64,000 bases of DNA from Trema orientale (taxonomy: Eukaryota; Streptophyta; Magnoliopsida; Rosales; Cannabaceae): assembly GCA_002914845.1 (NCBI GenBank), contig JXTC01000002.1, positions 2,909,580 to 2,973,579 on the forward strand. The letters are read 5' to 3'. The translations under genes were made by a program, and so were the position numbers. Below are positions 21,748-47,575 of the stretch, in pieces. Every line of letters begins with the position of its first letter. Positions within the stretch are counted from its first letter, which is position 1. Below the pieces are notes generated by a model. It had not been told where the DNA came from and did no database searches. It was given only the letters and a program-made list of their open reading frames with translations.

Positions 21748-22444
21748 GGCTTCGTTTGGTATGCAGGATAGGATAGGATAGGATTAGACTATTTTAAAGA
21801 ATTGGATTGGATTGGATAGGATAGGATAAGATGGAATTATAGTCCAATCCTATCTCATGTTTGGTGTGCTACTTTTTGTTAGGATAGATGTGTTTCATAG
21901 TTTTAGGTAAATTACAAATTTTGAGGTTTGATTATTTAGAAAAATACCACTTTTAAAAATTAATTCAGAAAAATACCATTTTTAGAAATCAATTTTGTAA
22001 AAATATCATTTAAAAACTTATTTACAAAAATACCATTTTTAAAAAATATATTTTGAAAAATACCACTTTTAAAAAAATATTTTGAAAAATACCACTTTTA
22101 AAACTTATTTGTGGAAAATGACACTTTTTTTGTAAAATTATTTGCAAAAATACCATTCATAAAAAATATTTTGAAAAATACCATTTCTGGTTTTACCACT
22201 TTTAAAGGTTAATTTCGAAAGTATCATTTATTACTACTTCAAAAACATTCTATTATTTTTAATCAAATTCATAATCTCTCCCAATCCCAAATTCTCAAGA
22301 GGATAAGATTATCCCCTTCTAAGGGGATTATTTTTGGAGTGGATTATTTTAATCCCATCCAATCCATCTCATATGCATGCACCAAACATGGGATTAATTT
22401 AATCCAATCCAATCCTATCCTTATCCTGCATTCCAAACGTGGCC
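21748..22444. mobile_element. Non-autonomous DNA element (MITE, family B) with internal minisatellite
   Basis: The left end GGCTTCGTTTGGTATGCAGG matches the reverse complement of the right end (GGCCACGTTTGGAATGCAGG), followed by GGATAG/GGATTGGATT runs on both sides. ATA flanks both ends, a possible 3-bp duplication. Between the arms (about 21940-22250) a roughly 32-bp word of the type GAAAAATACCACTTTTAAAA repeats about nine times with drift. The superfamily is uncertain: PIF/Harbinger-like by end sequence, but the duplication is not the usual TWA. Confidence 0.7.
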
Positions 22445-23630
22445 ATAATGTACAATTAATTTCTAATAGTATAGTCAATGTCAGAATACATGTTGCTTAA
22501 AAAAAAAGATGAATGGGGCAACTAAAGTGACATTTTTCCTTTGACGTTACCATAGATACTTTTAACTCTACATTGGTTATTGGATTGGCAGGAACAAGCC
22601 TTCACATGGTCAACCAAAATTCAAACTCATGACTAAGGCCTTCTACTACCAATCTTTACCATTAAGTCATCTTAATTGGTGGGAGTAATAGGCTAATTAT
22701 AAAATTAGGCATGTAGTTTGACATATTTGACTAATTAAAATTTAATATTTTTTTGCTTATACATCATGAGAAAAACAAATTTTATTAGGTGCCAACTATA
22801 AAAATAGAATATGTGAATTAAAAGTTTTAATTAGAAGTTGAAAAAGCAACAAGAATTTACTCTAAAAAGAATCATAAAACGTACATTGCATCGTGGTTCG
22901 AATTAATATTTTCGTCAAATTGCACGCCAAACAACGTCATGTAGTTTAAAGATTTTATAAACCACAACAAAACCACATAAGTAAAGATACGCCACAAGTT
23001 GATGTAGTGCGATACAGTTTGAATGATTTCCACATTGTCTTTGTTATTTTTCACCTTTAATGGCAACCATCTAACTATGGTTGTGGGCAATAGGCATATC
23101 ATATGTGTTCATAGACACCCAAATTTAGGCAACTATGGAAGGGGTATGAAAGTGGCATTACTAGTGCCCATAACATTATTCGGGTAAAAAATGTGCAAGA
23201 GGCTGCAGTGTCTGAAGTATCAGTGAGTGGTGGCGGAGGGAGCCCAAAAAAAAAGAAGAAAAAACAGAAGAAAAGAGAGAGAGATTTTATTTTTTCAATA
23301 TTGCCCTTAAAAAATGACACCTATAGTGCACATGGTAGATAATTTGTTGTTTTTGTTTCGTTTTTTTTTTAATCCAAATCTTATCGTAATCTAATTAGTT
23401 GGATTTAATTGCAACAAATTTGTTAAGTTAGGGACTAAATTGCCAATAAACGTTTTCAAGGACTAAATTGCAAATGAATGATAAATTTGGGGACTAGTGG
23501 TCCCGATTTCCCCAAAGTTCTAGCATGTTCTAAGACCTAGTGAAAGTCCACCATGTGCCAGTGCCAGTAGAATTTGGTCTTCAGAGTTCAGCCCAATCTG
23601 GAAAGGCACTTCTGTAATTTAAGGTGGACA
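22445..23630. other. Intergenic upstream of calreticulin-3
   Basis: No gene is supported. At 23370-23510 there are repeated phrases (GGGACTAAATTGC, AAGGACTAAATTGC, GGGGACTAGTGGTCC) resembling decayed LTR sequence. The remainder is AT-rich. Confidence 0.45.
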
Positions 23631-23633
23631 GGT

Positions 23634-23642
23634 TTTATAAAA
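23634..23642 (+). promoter_or_regulatory. Candidate TATA box of calreticulin-3
   Basis: TTTATAAAA lies 77-85 bp upstream of the ATG, leaving about 45-55 bp for the 5' UTR if transcription starts some 30 bp downstream. Position and sequence are the only support. Confidence 0.4.
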
Positions 23643-23718
23643 AAAGCAAGCTCGCGACTTAGTGACTGAGTGGACTCGCTAGCTGACTCACTGCAGTGCA
23701 GAGCTTGTGGTTGAAGAG

Positions 23719-29973
<6,255 letters not shown>

Positions 29974-31246
29974 AGAAGAGAGAAGCTACACTTCCTTCAA
30001 TTAAAATTATGGTAACAATGCTAAACAGACATGATTTTCCTTCATCTTTTGTTCGGAGGATATGGCAAGTGCATTGCATTGCACATTGCATTGTTGTTGC
30101 TGTAACGGTAAAATTAGACCCCTAACTTATTTCCCAGGGTTGAGTTAATTGAATACTGTAACTTCAGTTGACTCCACCATGTATTTGTGCTATCACTCGA
30201 TCTAGCGAGTCCGGACTTTTTGTCTTCCAACAATTGAGAATACAAAGTGATGAGACCCAATTCGATATATATCAAACTTTGCTCAAAATATTACATTTTA
30301 GTGGATTTTATAATAATAATAATACTTACAATAATAATGATGATGATGATTAATAATAATAGTAGAGTTATTATGTTTATGATGGATTTTGACGTATATG
30401 ATTTTATTAATCACCAGTCTAGCACTCTAGCCTATTTGCTCTTCAAATGATGGACATCATTGGTGTTGCCTTTCTTTACANTCTTCCTCAAATTAGTAAT
30501 CACTTTAGCATGAATTTTTATGGGGGACTGCATAGAGTAGTAGCCCTTCTACACTCCTTTACCTTGTATACTTTCCATTTAACTTGAGTTGGAAACAATG
30601 TTAAAAGGCTTCCATCCCATCTGTACAGCCCTGAAGTATATCCTTACTAACTTCCTTGCTCAAAGTCAAATTTGAGATCGATTGTGCTGTAGTTTCTTAT
30701 TCAGTATTATTCTCCCTGATCTTGCAGGATGAACTATGAAGAAGAGAGAAGCTACACTTCCTTCAATTAAAATTATGGTAACAATGCTAAACAGACATGA
30801 TTTTCCTTCATCTTTTGTTCGGAGGATATGGCAAGTGCATTGCATTGCACATTGCATTGTTGTTGCTGTAACGGTAAAATTAGACCCCTAACTAATTTCC
30901 CAGGGTTGAGTTAATTGAATACTGTAACTTCAGTTGACTCCACCATGTATTTGTGCTATCACTCGATCTAGAGAGTCCGGACTTTTTGTCTTCCAACAAT
31001 TGAGAATACAAAGTGATGAGACCCAATTCGATATATGTCAAACTTTGCTCAAAATATTACATTTTAGTGGATTTTATAATAATAATAATACTTACAATAA
31101 TAATGATGATGATGATTAATAATAATAGTAGAGTTATTATGTTTATGATGGATTTTGACGTATATGATTTTATTAATCACCAGTCTAGCACTCTAGCCTA
31201 TTTGCTCTTCAAATGATGGACATCATTGGTGTTGCCTTTCTTTACA

Positions 31247-33650
31247 AGGAAATTATTTATGTATAATATAGTGTGTCTATTTTGTCAATTTCGATTGCCA
31301 AGGTTTTTGCTTTCATTTGATGGGAATCATTCACTTATTTTATGTACGAGAAAAAAGGCATTCAATTGCATTATTAGTTTGGGAACGAGAAAAAAGGCAT
31401 TCAATCGCATTCTTAGTTTGGGAATGAATGTAACTCGTAATGATTTTTTCTTTTTACCCTTTTTTGAGGATAAAGACACCGAACTATTATTCAATAGGTA
31501 AATGAGATAGTACAGCGTTAGAGATACACGGAGGTGCCTCGTTTACCCAAATACAGGAATTTGAAATACAAATAGCATGACGAGCTAGGCAATGAGCCGC
31601 CATATTACCCGAATAGGGTGTAAAGTTATAGCAAACATTGCCAAACTGAGATAACAAGACACAAATGTCTTTAATGGAACTTGTATTGTTAATTTGGGAA
31701 TGAATGTAAGGAATAGTAATAGACCATATTAGCTGCAGACATCATCGAAAATGAGTTACCACACCAACACTGAGAATTATACATAATTGATATGAGGGAG
31801 CTCATGACTTTTGGTGGGATGAACTAAACGATTTTATTATGGGTCATAATTCGGTATGTATTTTTTTTTTAAAAAACTTATTTATGTTTTTTTATTTTTA
31901 TTTTTAATGTTAGATCTTTATTTAATAGTTAGCATGATTTGAGTAGTTAAAAAAAAAATAATAACAATAAATATACATTATTTAATGTTTCTCTTCTCTC
32001 TACATTTTACCATGAAAAAAGATACGTAACGAATTTTAATTTGACAAAATACTATTTTTTACTATAAAAAGATTTGCATAATAAATTTTAATTTAATAAA
32101 ATAATACGTTTGTAAAACAAAAAAAATACCTACTAGACTGATGTCCTTTTATTAATATATATTAATAAGAACACAATTATTTAGGCATGAAAGGATAGAA
32201 CTAATTTTTTTATTTTTATTCTTCACCAATAGCTTAGAAATTTCATTTCCAAAAAATAAAAATAAAAAATAAGAACAACCGAGATTATTTCAGTTGATTA
32301 TAATTCCATCATTTCTAGTTGAAAGGGTGAGTTAGAAGTTTGGAATATGGCTGTTTCTCGCAGGAACACGAGCAACCCAATAATGAAAAAAGTGCACATA
32401 TATATTCTTATAGCACTTTAGCTGTTCACTATTCAGCAAATTAAAGTACGGGATACTTATATTTTTATACCTTACATTTTGTCTGTTTAATCGATTTACA
32501 ACTTGTGTTTTGGTTATTATCAACATTAACCTTCAGATTTGAAATTTGTGACAAATTTATACTCTCTCTGGGTCAAACATCAATTTTGACCATTAAGTTT
32601 AGCAAAATGCCCTTTTAATATTAACCTGTGATTAGTTAAGTAGTACATATACACACATCATTCAATACACATCATGAAAAAAAAAAAAACAAAGAGAGGA
32701 ACTAACCGAATTGAGCTTCCCGCGTAACGAGTGTCGAGTTCCATCCAGAGTAACGAGTGTTGAGTGCCGTCCATCCGTGGCCCGAGGCCAACTTGTCACT
32801 GTCACCAGCAGAGATGGAAGTGTGACCACGAGAGAGAGATAGTCAATGACTTTCTACATAATATTAAACATTCAATAATCAAAAAAGGCATTATATTTAT
32901 AGTTTTTTATTTCTATAATTTATACAGATATTCAAAAAAAAATTAAAGAAAAAAGAAATAAGTAACCATTACCCGAAGCCCCAAAGTTCCAAACTGTCGT
33001 AAGAGAAAAAGAGTTGAGATAAGTGAGAGAGATGAAGTTGAAAGCATGGAGCTGCACTGAGGTAGCAAGAGATGTGAGGTCGTGAGTGCCGAGCGGCTTT
33101 GGGCGATTTTAGGCTAGAGGCAGAGGGGATGAAAGCTTGAGTCTTGATGGTGAGAGCTGAGGGACGAGACAAGGAGGCGGTAGTTCAGTGAAAGAGTTGG
33201 GGATTGAAAGTGAGTGAGCTTGGTTAGGAAATTAGGGTATTGTTACTACTTACTATCGTATACAGTATACAGTATACACTATACATATTATACAATCTTT
33301 TTTTCTTTCTTTTATTTAGGTTCGAGTCGGGTTCGGTTAAAATCGATCCCGAAATGCTCACCCGTACCTAAATCGAATATCTCTCGATTTTGTCAAGTGT
33401 AACTCGGCTGTCTCGGGTGGGCTGGTATGGACCCAAATATCAGTTTCGGGTCAGGCAATGTTAATGGGTGGGTCGGATTTTTTGGAATTTTGTTCACCTC
33501 TAAGAGAAAGATATAGATAGTTGCGCGTTATGAATTATCTACGATTGGTAGCTTTATTATATAACTATTAAAATATGGTAATTAATTGGTATGATTATTT
33601 AATAGTGATGAATGAACTTTTACCCTATTTATTTTATTGTTAATTTTCTG
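31247..33650. other. AT-rich intergenic, with a possible MITE end near 33500
   Basis: No gene is supported. A short direct duplication GAACGAGAAAAAAGGCATTCAAT-like lies at about 31346 and 31383. GTATACAGTATACAGTATACAC near 33257 is a small palindromic repeat. TTTTGTTCACCTCTA at about 33488-33502, preceded by GGGTCGG-type words, resembles the end of a hAT-type MITE whose other end was not found. Confidence 0.45.
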
Positions 33651-34149
33651 CATTATTTTCTTGTTCTCAATCCCTTATCACCTTTTGGAGCAATAGCATA
33701 CTTAGTTAGATCAATTCTTCGCATGATTGACCCTTACTTGTTACTATACTAAGTAATTATTAAGTGTTCCTAAAATTTGTTTGATAGAGATTAGGAGGTA
33801 AATTAGTTTGGTAGTTTAACAACACACCAATAAACAGCTGTGTCAATAGACCAATAAATTACTTGTTCTATTCTAGTTCATACTTTCTCTCTCCAAATCT
33901 TTATTTTTCCCTTTATCAACAGCTGTGTTTCTTAATAACTATTTGACTATTTTGTCAAAAAAACTCAGTTAGAAAAATGGAAGGATTATATTGAGGAGTT
34001 GTTTAGATTTTAAAGGTAAATAATGAAGTTTTGTTCAAGATTAGTTTTTTATAGTTGATATTGAATGAATAATATTTAAAGGAGGACCATAATACTAATA
34101 TGGCCGTTGTGCTAAAAATTTCATGTTTTGGTATATTCAACATCTTCTT

Positions 34150-35850
34150 AATATCTTATAGATCTTATTGTGACATCACAAATCAAAATGATGTTGATGT
34201 ATGGTCAAGATTAACTTAACATTTGGTCAATATTATATTGATTTGAAGAGGTAGGTCAAAATGATGTTGACATATGGTCAATACTAACTTGACCTTAGAT
34301 CAACATTATCTTGACATTTGGTCAATATTATATTGAATCAACTGATGAGGACTTAGTTAAGTAAAAGTATTTGTGCTGTGACAATTTAAGGCACAAGAGG
34401 TAGACATACTCTAATCCGATTCTACTCTATAGCACTATTAATGAATCTGCAAACTGCCAGAGATAAGAGGATCTAGACTTGGAGTCAAGAAACTCTTGTC
34501 TTAGGGATAAGAAGTTATTGACTTGGGGTCAAGATATTCTTTACATGAAGTCAAAAAGATATTGACTTAAGGAAAGAAGTACTTGACTTCAAGTCAATAA
34601 TATTTTCAGTAGAGGTTATAAAATATTATATGAAACTTAGTCACAATGTTGTATGTGACGTGTTATTAAATTATAAATTGAAACTTATTAAACCCATGTC
34701 AAAATTTTCTTGTCTAGGGTCAAAAAATTTGTTATATTTTGTCTTCCCATTCATTAATTAGGTCAAGAACACATCGACCCCCGTGTCAAAATTTTTTTGA
34801 ATAGTGTCATAATCTCTTTAATCTAAAAATTGAAATACAATTTTATGTGCTTATCAATTCAAGAAGTTCTTAATCTTGGGTCAAGTAATACTTATCTTAA
34901 AGTCAAGATATTCTTGATTTAGAGATAGACCTAACATAGAGTCAAGTTTTTCTTGACCTAAAGTATAAGATAGCCTTGACATAGAGTCAAGTTTTTCTTG
35001 ATCTGGAGTAATCAACAAGGTCTTTATCAAATGCATTGAATTTTACCGAAGCATCTACTGAATAGATGAGTTTTGGCAAAATGATAGTCATCGAATGAAC
35101 CAAAAAATATAAGTAAAAACTAAATATTGTTAACCAACCACAGAAATCACAAACTAAAAAAAGGGAAAAAAAGGTAATTGTCTAAACTACAATCAAAATA
35201 AAGCATTGTCTTTACTTCCCTGAATTGAGTCACTCCTATCAGTTAGTTTCGGCATAATCCTCATATTTCTACAATATATGCTAATACAACTCGTACGCAA
35301 GCTTATGACGCAACTGACTTGTCGGACATTAGGAATTCAACATACTTGATGGCAAATATATCATAGTCCCCACTGAATAATGGCAAAACATCAAGTTAAA
35401 TAAAACAATAACATCAAGTGAGGGTTAAGTGAAATTTATCCTATGGTCAAGTAATTCTTGACCCTATGTCAAGAACTTCCTGACCCAAGGTTAAGTAGCA
35501 CTTGACCTAAGATGTCAAGAGCTTCTTGACTTCAACAAGAGAAATTCAAATAAATAGGAGGTTAAGAACCTTTTAACCTAATAGTCAATGGCTTCTTGAC
35601 CTGGAGGTCATGGAGCTCTTGATGTGAGACCAAGAAGCACTTAACAAGAGTCAAGAAGATCTTGACTAGGGTCAAGAAACACTTGGCCAGGTCAGAGCTA
35701 AGAAGATCTTAATTCCAATAAATAAGCTCTTGACCAGAGCCAAGAAACACTTGGCTCGGGTCTATAACTTCTAGTCCTAGATCAAGAGAAACTTGATCTG
35801 AGTCAAGAACTTCTTGACCTCAGGTTAGGATATTCTTGACCACATCGGAA
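34150..35850. repeat. 1.7-kb degenerate array of GTCAAG / CTTGAC words
   Basis: GTCAAG and its inverse CTTGAC, plus near forms (GTCAAT, TTGATC, CTTGGCC), recur every 20-25 bp through the stretch, commonly as pairs such as GTCAAGAACTTCTTGAC. A larger duplication is visible at the left (GATGTTGA..TATGGTCAA near 34190 and 34264). A less dense gap lies at about 35010-35420. Neither strand has a long frame. The array ends about 100 bp before a basic coding-like stretch with MULE-like flank (next entry). Confidence 0.7.
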
Positions 35851-35950
35851 CATTCAACCTCTGAAATATTTAGTCTATCTGATAAAATTAAGATAGTTTT
35901 TTTCCTAACATGCAATGTCAAAAAAATAAGGATTTTCACATAAATATAAA

Positions 35951-36540
35951 ATACCAACCTTTGCTTCCTCGTACGCAGCTTCTATTGCACTTTTGCACTT
36001 GAAATCGGTCTTTTTTTGCTCTGAGATAATAGGCTTTGACACTTGAGTCTTCGCCAGAGATTTAGATGGGGACTTCATTTTCTTTTCAGCTGACGGCGTG
36101 CCTACAGTTTTTGAAGAGAGTTTCTAAGCTTCGGTTCGACGGGTCTTCGCTATTATTGGATTTTTTGGGTTCATTGAAGAAGAGAAAAACTTCTTGACGA
36201 AAGTGGGTGTGGGATTTTCGAGTTTAAATTGAAAGAAGGCAGTTTTGGGTGGTTTTTGAATTCAGTTTTATGAGGTTTTTTTCTTTCGATTTCAAAGAGA
36301 AAATAGAGAGAGAAAGGAGAGAAAATAGTGAAATAGAGAGAAGTGAGATAAAATAGAGACTTAGGGTTTTACGGAGAAATGTGTAGGACATATCATAGGG
36401 TTATATCAGAAAATGGTTAGGTTAGAAAAGGGGCATTACCGTATTTTATTCCATGTGAGCCTTATTTTTCAGTCCTAAAAAAATTAATTGAAAAAAGTAG
36501 TCTTAAAAAATGCATTTTGGCCTAATTCAGTCCTATCCAT
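35951..36540 (-). mobile_element. Probable 5' end of a MULE-type element with a broken N-terminal exon
   Basis: On the minus strand, 36535 inward reads GGACTGAATTAGGCC..., AAGACTACTTTTTT and AGGACTGAAAAATAAGG, a pattern I associate with MULE terminal repeats. After a GA-rich leader an ATG at about 36173 opens a Lys/Ser-rich stretch (MNPKNPIIAKTRRTEA, then KMKSPSKSLAKTQVSKPI, ending near 35957 with AAYEEAK and a possible donor). One in-frame stop follows TRRTEA. I do not recognise the product; Ulp1-protease-bearing MULEs have similar basic N-termini, which is only a suggestion. Confidence 0.35.
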
Positions 36541-37783
36541 GCCATTTTCTTCACTGGATTCATATATACAGTCAAAATTGGAGTTTAAAATAATTGCGGA
36601 AACGTCTTTATTTTTTAAAATTTTGCATCTATAGAAATATCCAAAAGATAATCATCTATACCAAAAAATGATATGTAATATCTTAGGAATCTAATAGTAA
36701 CAACTTTCAAACGCACAAAAAATTCTTTAGAATTCAAATTTTAAAAGTTAAAAATATTTACTTTCAACAATTTTTACTCTAATTTTAATTATACATGTGG
36801 ATCTAGTGAAATTTGATTAAATAACACAAATCGAAGATTTTATTTGATATTAGTGAAAATACATGTTTTTTTTTAGTAAAAGGCTAAAAATCATATTTTT
36901 TTTTAATATTATTCCAATTATAAAAAGAATGTTGAATGCACATTTTTCTTTTGCATTTTATTTTAAATTCTCCAATCTCACTATTTAAATGCAGATTCTA
37001 TTTTTTTTTTTTTAATTTTAAAATGTTAGACTGAGGAGTAAAATCTATTTATCCGCTTGTGAGTCCAACAAAGAATATAAATAAGAATGCATTTGATACA
37101 GGGAATTCCAAGTTTTCAGATTAATTGGGAAGTTGAGTAAGGTAATGTGACTGTCTGAAAACTGTGTTTGGATATGCATTTGAATCATTTTTAAGTATTT
37201 TAGGAAATCATTTTTAAGTATTTTAAGAATATTAGAAATTTGTGTTTTGTTGCGCATGAGATAAGAATCTAAAAGAAAAGTCTGAATAAAAAAGATTGTG
37301 ATTTATTGTAGACCTCACGGATTTAGATGAGAGTTAATGTGAAAACTACCTATACGAGTGATTTTTTTACTACCCCAAAACATGACTAACTCAACATATT
37401 GGATTTTACATTCTCACGGCTAGAAAATACAAAACTCATAATAAACACGAAAATAACTCCTAATAGCAAACAACCTAACATTCTCCTAATTACAAAGAAT
37501 TATAGAGTATTAATGCGTTAGTTTGTCATTGAGTGATTCTAATTAATAAAATATGTTTCACACGAGTCTCATCTAGAGTCCAATTACAATTAACTAATCC
37601 CAGACTGACATATGGTACTGGATACTGTGGGATACCTGTAACATTGCTCGATTACAAATCTCTCAAATCTCCGTCACTTCGTGGCTGGCTACTGTAATGT
37701 AGTTAAGGAAAGCCACAACTTTAATACACGTGTACGACGGTGGAGGCACCTTTTAAGTGACCCGCAGGTGAGTCCGTCTTCAC
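36541..37783. other. AT-rich intergenic, nothing recognised
   Basis: AT-rich sequence with no coding content or clear repeat ends. A short duplication GGAAATCATTTTTAAGTATTTTA lies at about 37183 and 37203. Confidence 0.5.
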
Positions 37784-37800
37784 CACTACAAGAAAATCAA
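37784..37800 (+). mobile_element. Lone CACTA-type terminal motif
   Basis: CACTACAAGAAAATCAA is the characteristic terminal sequence of plant CACTA elements. No matching TTTTCTTGTAGTG end was found in the window, so this is either a chance match or a truncated remnant about 280 bp upstream of the glyoxalase II start codon. Confidence 0.45.
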
Positions 37801-38067
37801 ATTAAATTTAAAAAAGAGGAGAATTAAGATGAACGCGTAGTGTCAGTGTGGTGGGGTGGGGAAAACGAAAGCAAAGGTCTCTTCATCTTATATTTAATTT
37901 TATTTTGAAGAAAAAGAAAAGAAAAAGAAAAAAGGGGCATAGTAAACATTTTGAGTGCTCAACTGCCAAAAGTGCCAACCCACAAACCATTCCTCTCTCT
38001 TCCTCTCTCTGTGTCTGGGCTTTGATTGTTGAAAAGGGAAAGGTGAAGGTGGTGTTGGTGGGAGGGG

Positions 38068-45148
<7,081 letters not shown>

Positions 45149-45795
45149 TATGTTGTAGATATGAAGCCCAATTGATCTGTGAAGTAAACACTGCCAGGAT
45201 CTTAACTGTTCATATTTTTCAAATATTTTTTGGATTTTGGATATACTTTGAGCTTAGATATTTTATTTGTTTTTTTTAGCTGAAAAGAATGATGTGAAAG
45301 TATGATCTACGACGCAAAAAGGAATGTCTGATTGTCTTTTTCAGCATCTATTTTAGTTTCTTCAACAATTCTGAAAAGCTTCCTTGAGATTCTGTATGCA
45401 AGTCTTATTCCTGCAGCCTACAGGTGTGTTCGTATTTTTTTTTTTTTTTTCCGTGTTTGTTGTTTAAAAGTCAAACACTTCTCTCTTTCCATGTTCGATA
45501 TCTATAAGGAGACTTTCTTGTGCGCTTTTTACTAAAGAACTACTCTATCAATTACTAGCTCTCACATAACAAGAGAAAAATGGTGCATGGTCTTAAATGG
45601 TTCCAGGGCTACATTATTTCTTCCTTGAGCCAAACCAAAGCATGCTAAATATTAAATTCTGAATAAAGCTTTCGAACAATTAATAGTAGGACTCTAGTTT
45701 GCCTCTATCAACAGACACGCACCAAAATAAAAACAAAAAATTAATAAAAATAAAAAAAAAAGTAAGCGTAGGAGTGAAAAGACGAAAAATTTGAA
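45149..45795. other. Downstream region of glyoxalase II
   Basis: Probable 3' UTR followed by intergenic AT-rich DNA. An AATAAA hexamer near 45660 is too far away to be a sure poly-A signal. Nothing else was recognised. Confidence 0.4.
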
Positions 45796-46010
45796 GGGAA
45801 ATTGACGTGAATAGTTCATATTTGAGGCAAATGGATTTTTTTAGTTCACGTTTTCATAATGACTTTTGTAGTTCAAAATAATGACTTTTTTAGTTGTTTT
45901 TGGAGAGAGAAAAAATAGTCATTCCGAAACTGCTATTCTGTTATTTTTTGCTGTTACTGATAGTCACAATTTGTGATTGCTTTTTTTTTTTTGAATAGTT
46001 TTTTTTTAAA

Positions 46011-46404
46011 TCGTTACGAAGATTGTGAGTTTTTGTTACTGATAGACACAATTTGTGACTAATTTTTGGTTTTGAAGTCATAATTTTATGACTGATAGTC
46101 ACAACTTTTATGACGCATTTTCAAGGTATATTTTAAATAATTATATTACTCACAATTTTGAAACTGGTAGTCATAATGTTATGATTGGTGGTCACAATTT
46201 GTTTTATATCGTTACAAAGATTGTGAGTTTTTGTTACTGTTAGGCATAATTTGTGACAGATTTTTCGCTTTGAAGTCATAATTTGGTGACTGATGGTCAC
46301 AATTTTTATGACTCATTTTCTAAGTATATTTTAAATTATTATATTACTTACAATTTTAAAACTGGTAGTCACAACATTGTGATTGGTGGTCACAATTTAT
46401 TTTA
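46011..46404. repeat. 197-bp tandem repeat, two full units, inside the Pack-MULE
   Basis: ATCGTTAC(G/A)AAGATTGTGAG begins units at 46011 and 46208, and a third partial start follows at 46405. Each unit carries several GTCACAA / TTGTGAC pairs in alternating orientation, so it can form hairpins. The position just inside the left terminal repeat suggests a subterminal array. Confidence 0.8.
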
Positions 46405-46791
46405 CATCATTACGAATAATTAAGACAATTTATACTTTAGTGTAACTAATAGTCACACGTTTGTGACGTGCAGTAACAAAAGATAGAAAACATGCCACTT
46501 AACTCTATAGTCAAGACATATTTTTTTTTTCCCCTTAGGATTAATAGAATAAGAGTTTCTAATCAGAAATTTAAAGAATCCTTACAAGTTACAATAAACT
46601 TTAACACTTATTGTTATAAAAGACCTTTGAACTAAGGACATATCAAATTCAACCTCTATTTATATGATTTGGAAAAACTAAAAAGCCATGAATGTAGAGT
46701 GCCTTATCCCTATGAAATTCTATAACCAAACAACTCAAACAATAGTAAGAAAAATAAGGGGAAAAAATATTCATAATCTTTTATTTTTCCT

Positions 46792-47575
46792 TTAAGCTAG
46801 TGATAAATGATAAATGTAAGGGAAGCTCAGTTTTTCACCCACCAAGTCATTACTCAGCACCTCTACCCGGGGAGCCCAGTTTTCCACCACCAGATCCCGC
46901 TTCTTAGTCTGTTCTAAGAACTCACCCAGAAGCAACGAATCCAAATTCGAGTCGGGCAGACCCAAAGTTACCATGCTGACCGGACTCTACACCATCCATA
47001 AGAACCTCTGACCGTTCCTTTCCAACCCAAAAGCTATTTCTCTTAACTGCTCTACCAAGAACGACCCCAGACTCCCGAAACAAAGGAACACGACGATGTG
47101 ACTCGGTTGTAAGTCATGCCAAGTTAGTGATTCGAGCTGACTACTCCTTTTCTTTCTTTGGTCACAGTCAACGGTTCGATGCAGTGAATCGGAGGAGTCA
47201 CACCGTCCGGAATGCATAGGCCGTCGAGTATGGCTTTGACCACTTTGGGATTGAGCGACTAAAACGTGTTGAACATATCAGAGGACGGAATCGGTAGGAT
47301 ACATATGTCAAGGAGGGTATTTTGGTCTTTGAAGCTCTGGTCAGATTTCCGGTGAAGGGTCAGTAAGTAAAAGAAGGCTACTAGGGAAGCGGCCCCAGAT
47401 GTGTAGAAGAGGAAATCAGGAATGTTGAGCTGAGGAAGGACGATAAGCGTTTCGGCGTAGAAGAAGTCCATGATGATGGCGTGAATGGTGTCGTTTTGGG
47501 AGATAGAATGGAGGGCTTGGAATATGATCAGCTTGTTGTGAATAAGTGTATGGTTAATCACAAAAAGGGTATTTT
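46792..47575 (-). pseudogene. Captured UDP-glycosyltransferase fragment, UGT88-like
   Basis: Minus-strand translation gives SISQNDTIHAIIMDFFYAET, FYTSGAASLVAFFYLLTLH, a break, [19 protein letters not shown], then [33 protein letters not shown] and NWAPRVEVLSNDLVG. This is the order of a plant family 1 glycosyltransferase of the UGT88 kind, covering roughly residues 85-370. The first part of the acceptor domain and most of the PSPG donor-binding box (including the HCGWNS region) are absent. About 30 residues are deleted between IPSSDM and FNTF, a stop replaces the Glu of NTFES, and two or more frameshifts follow. It is non-functional cargo of the surrounding Pack-MULE. Confidence 0.85.

Noticed and set aside
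30482-31246. A second calreticulin last exon as an alternative exon
   Set aside because: It is an exact-length copy of the whole 765-bp segment meeting at a single N, so an assembly overlap is more likely.
34150-35850. CRISPR-like array
   Set aside because: Repeat units are irregular and mutually inverted, with no fixed repeat or unique spacers, in a plant nuclear genome.
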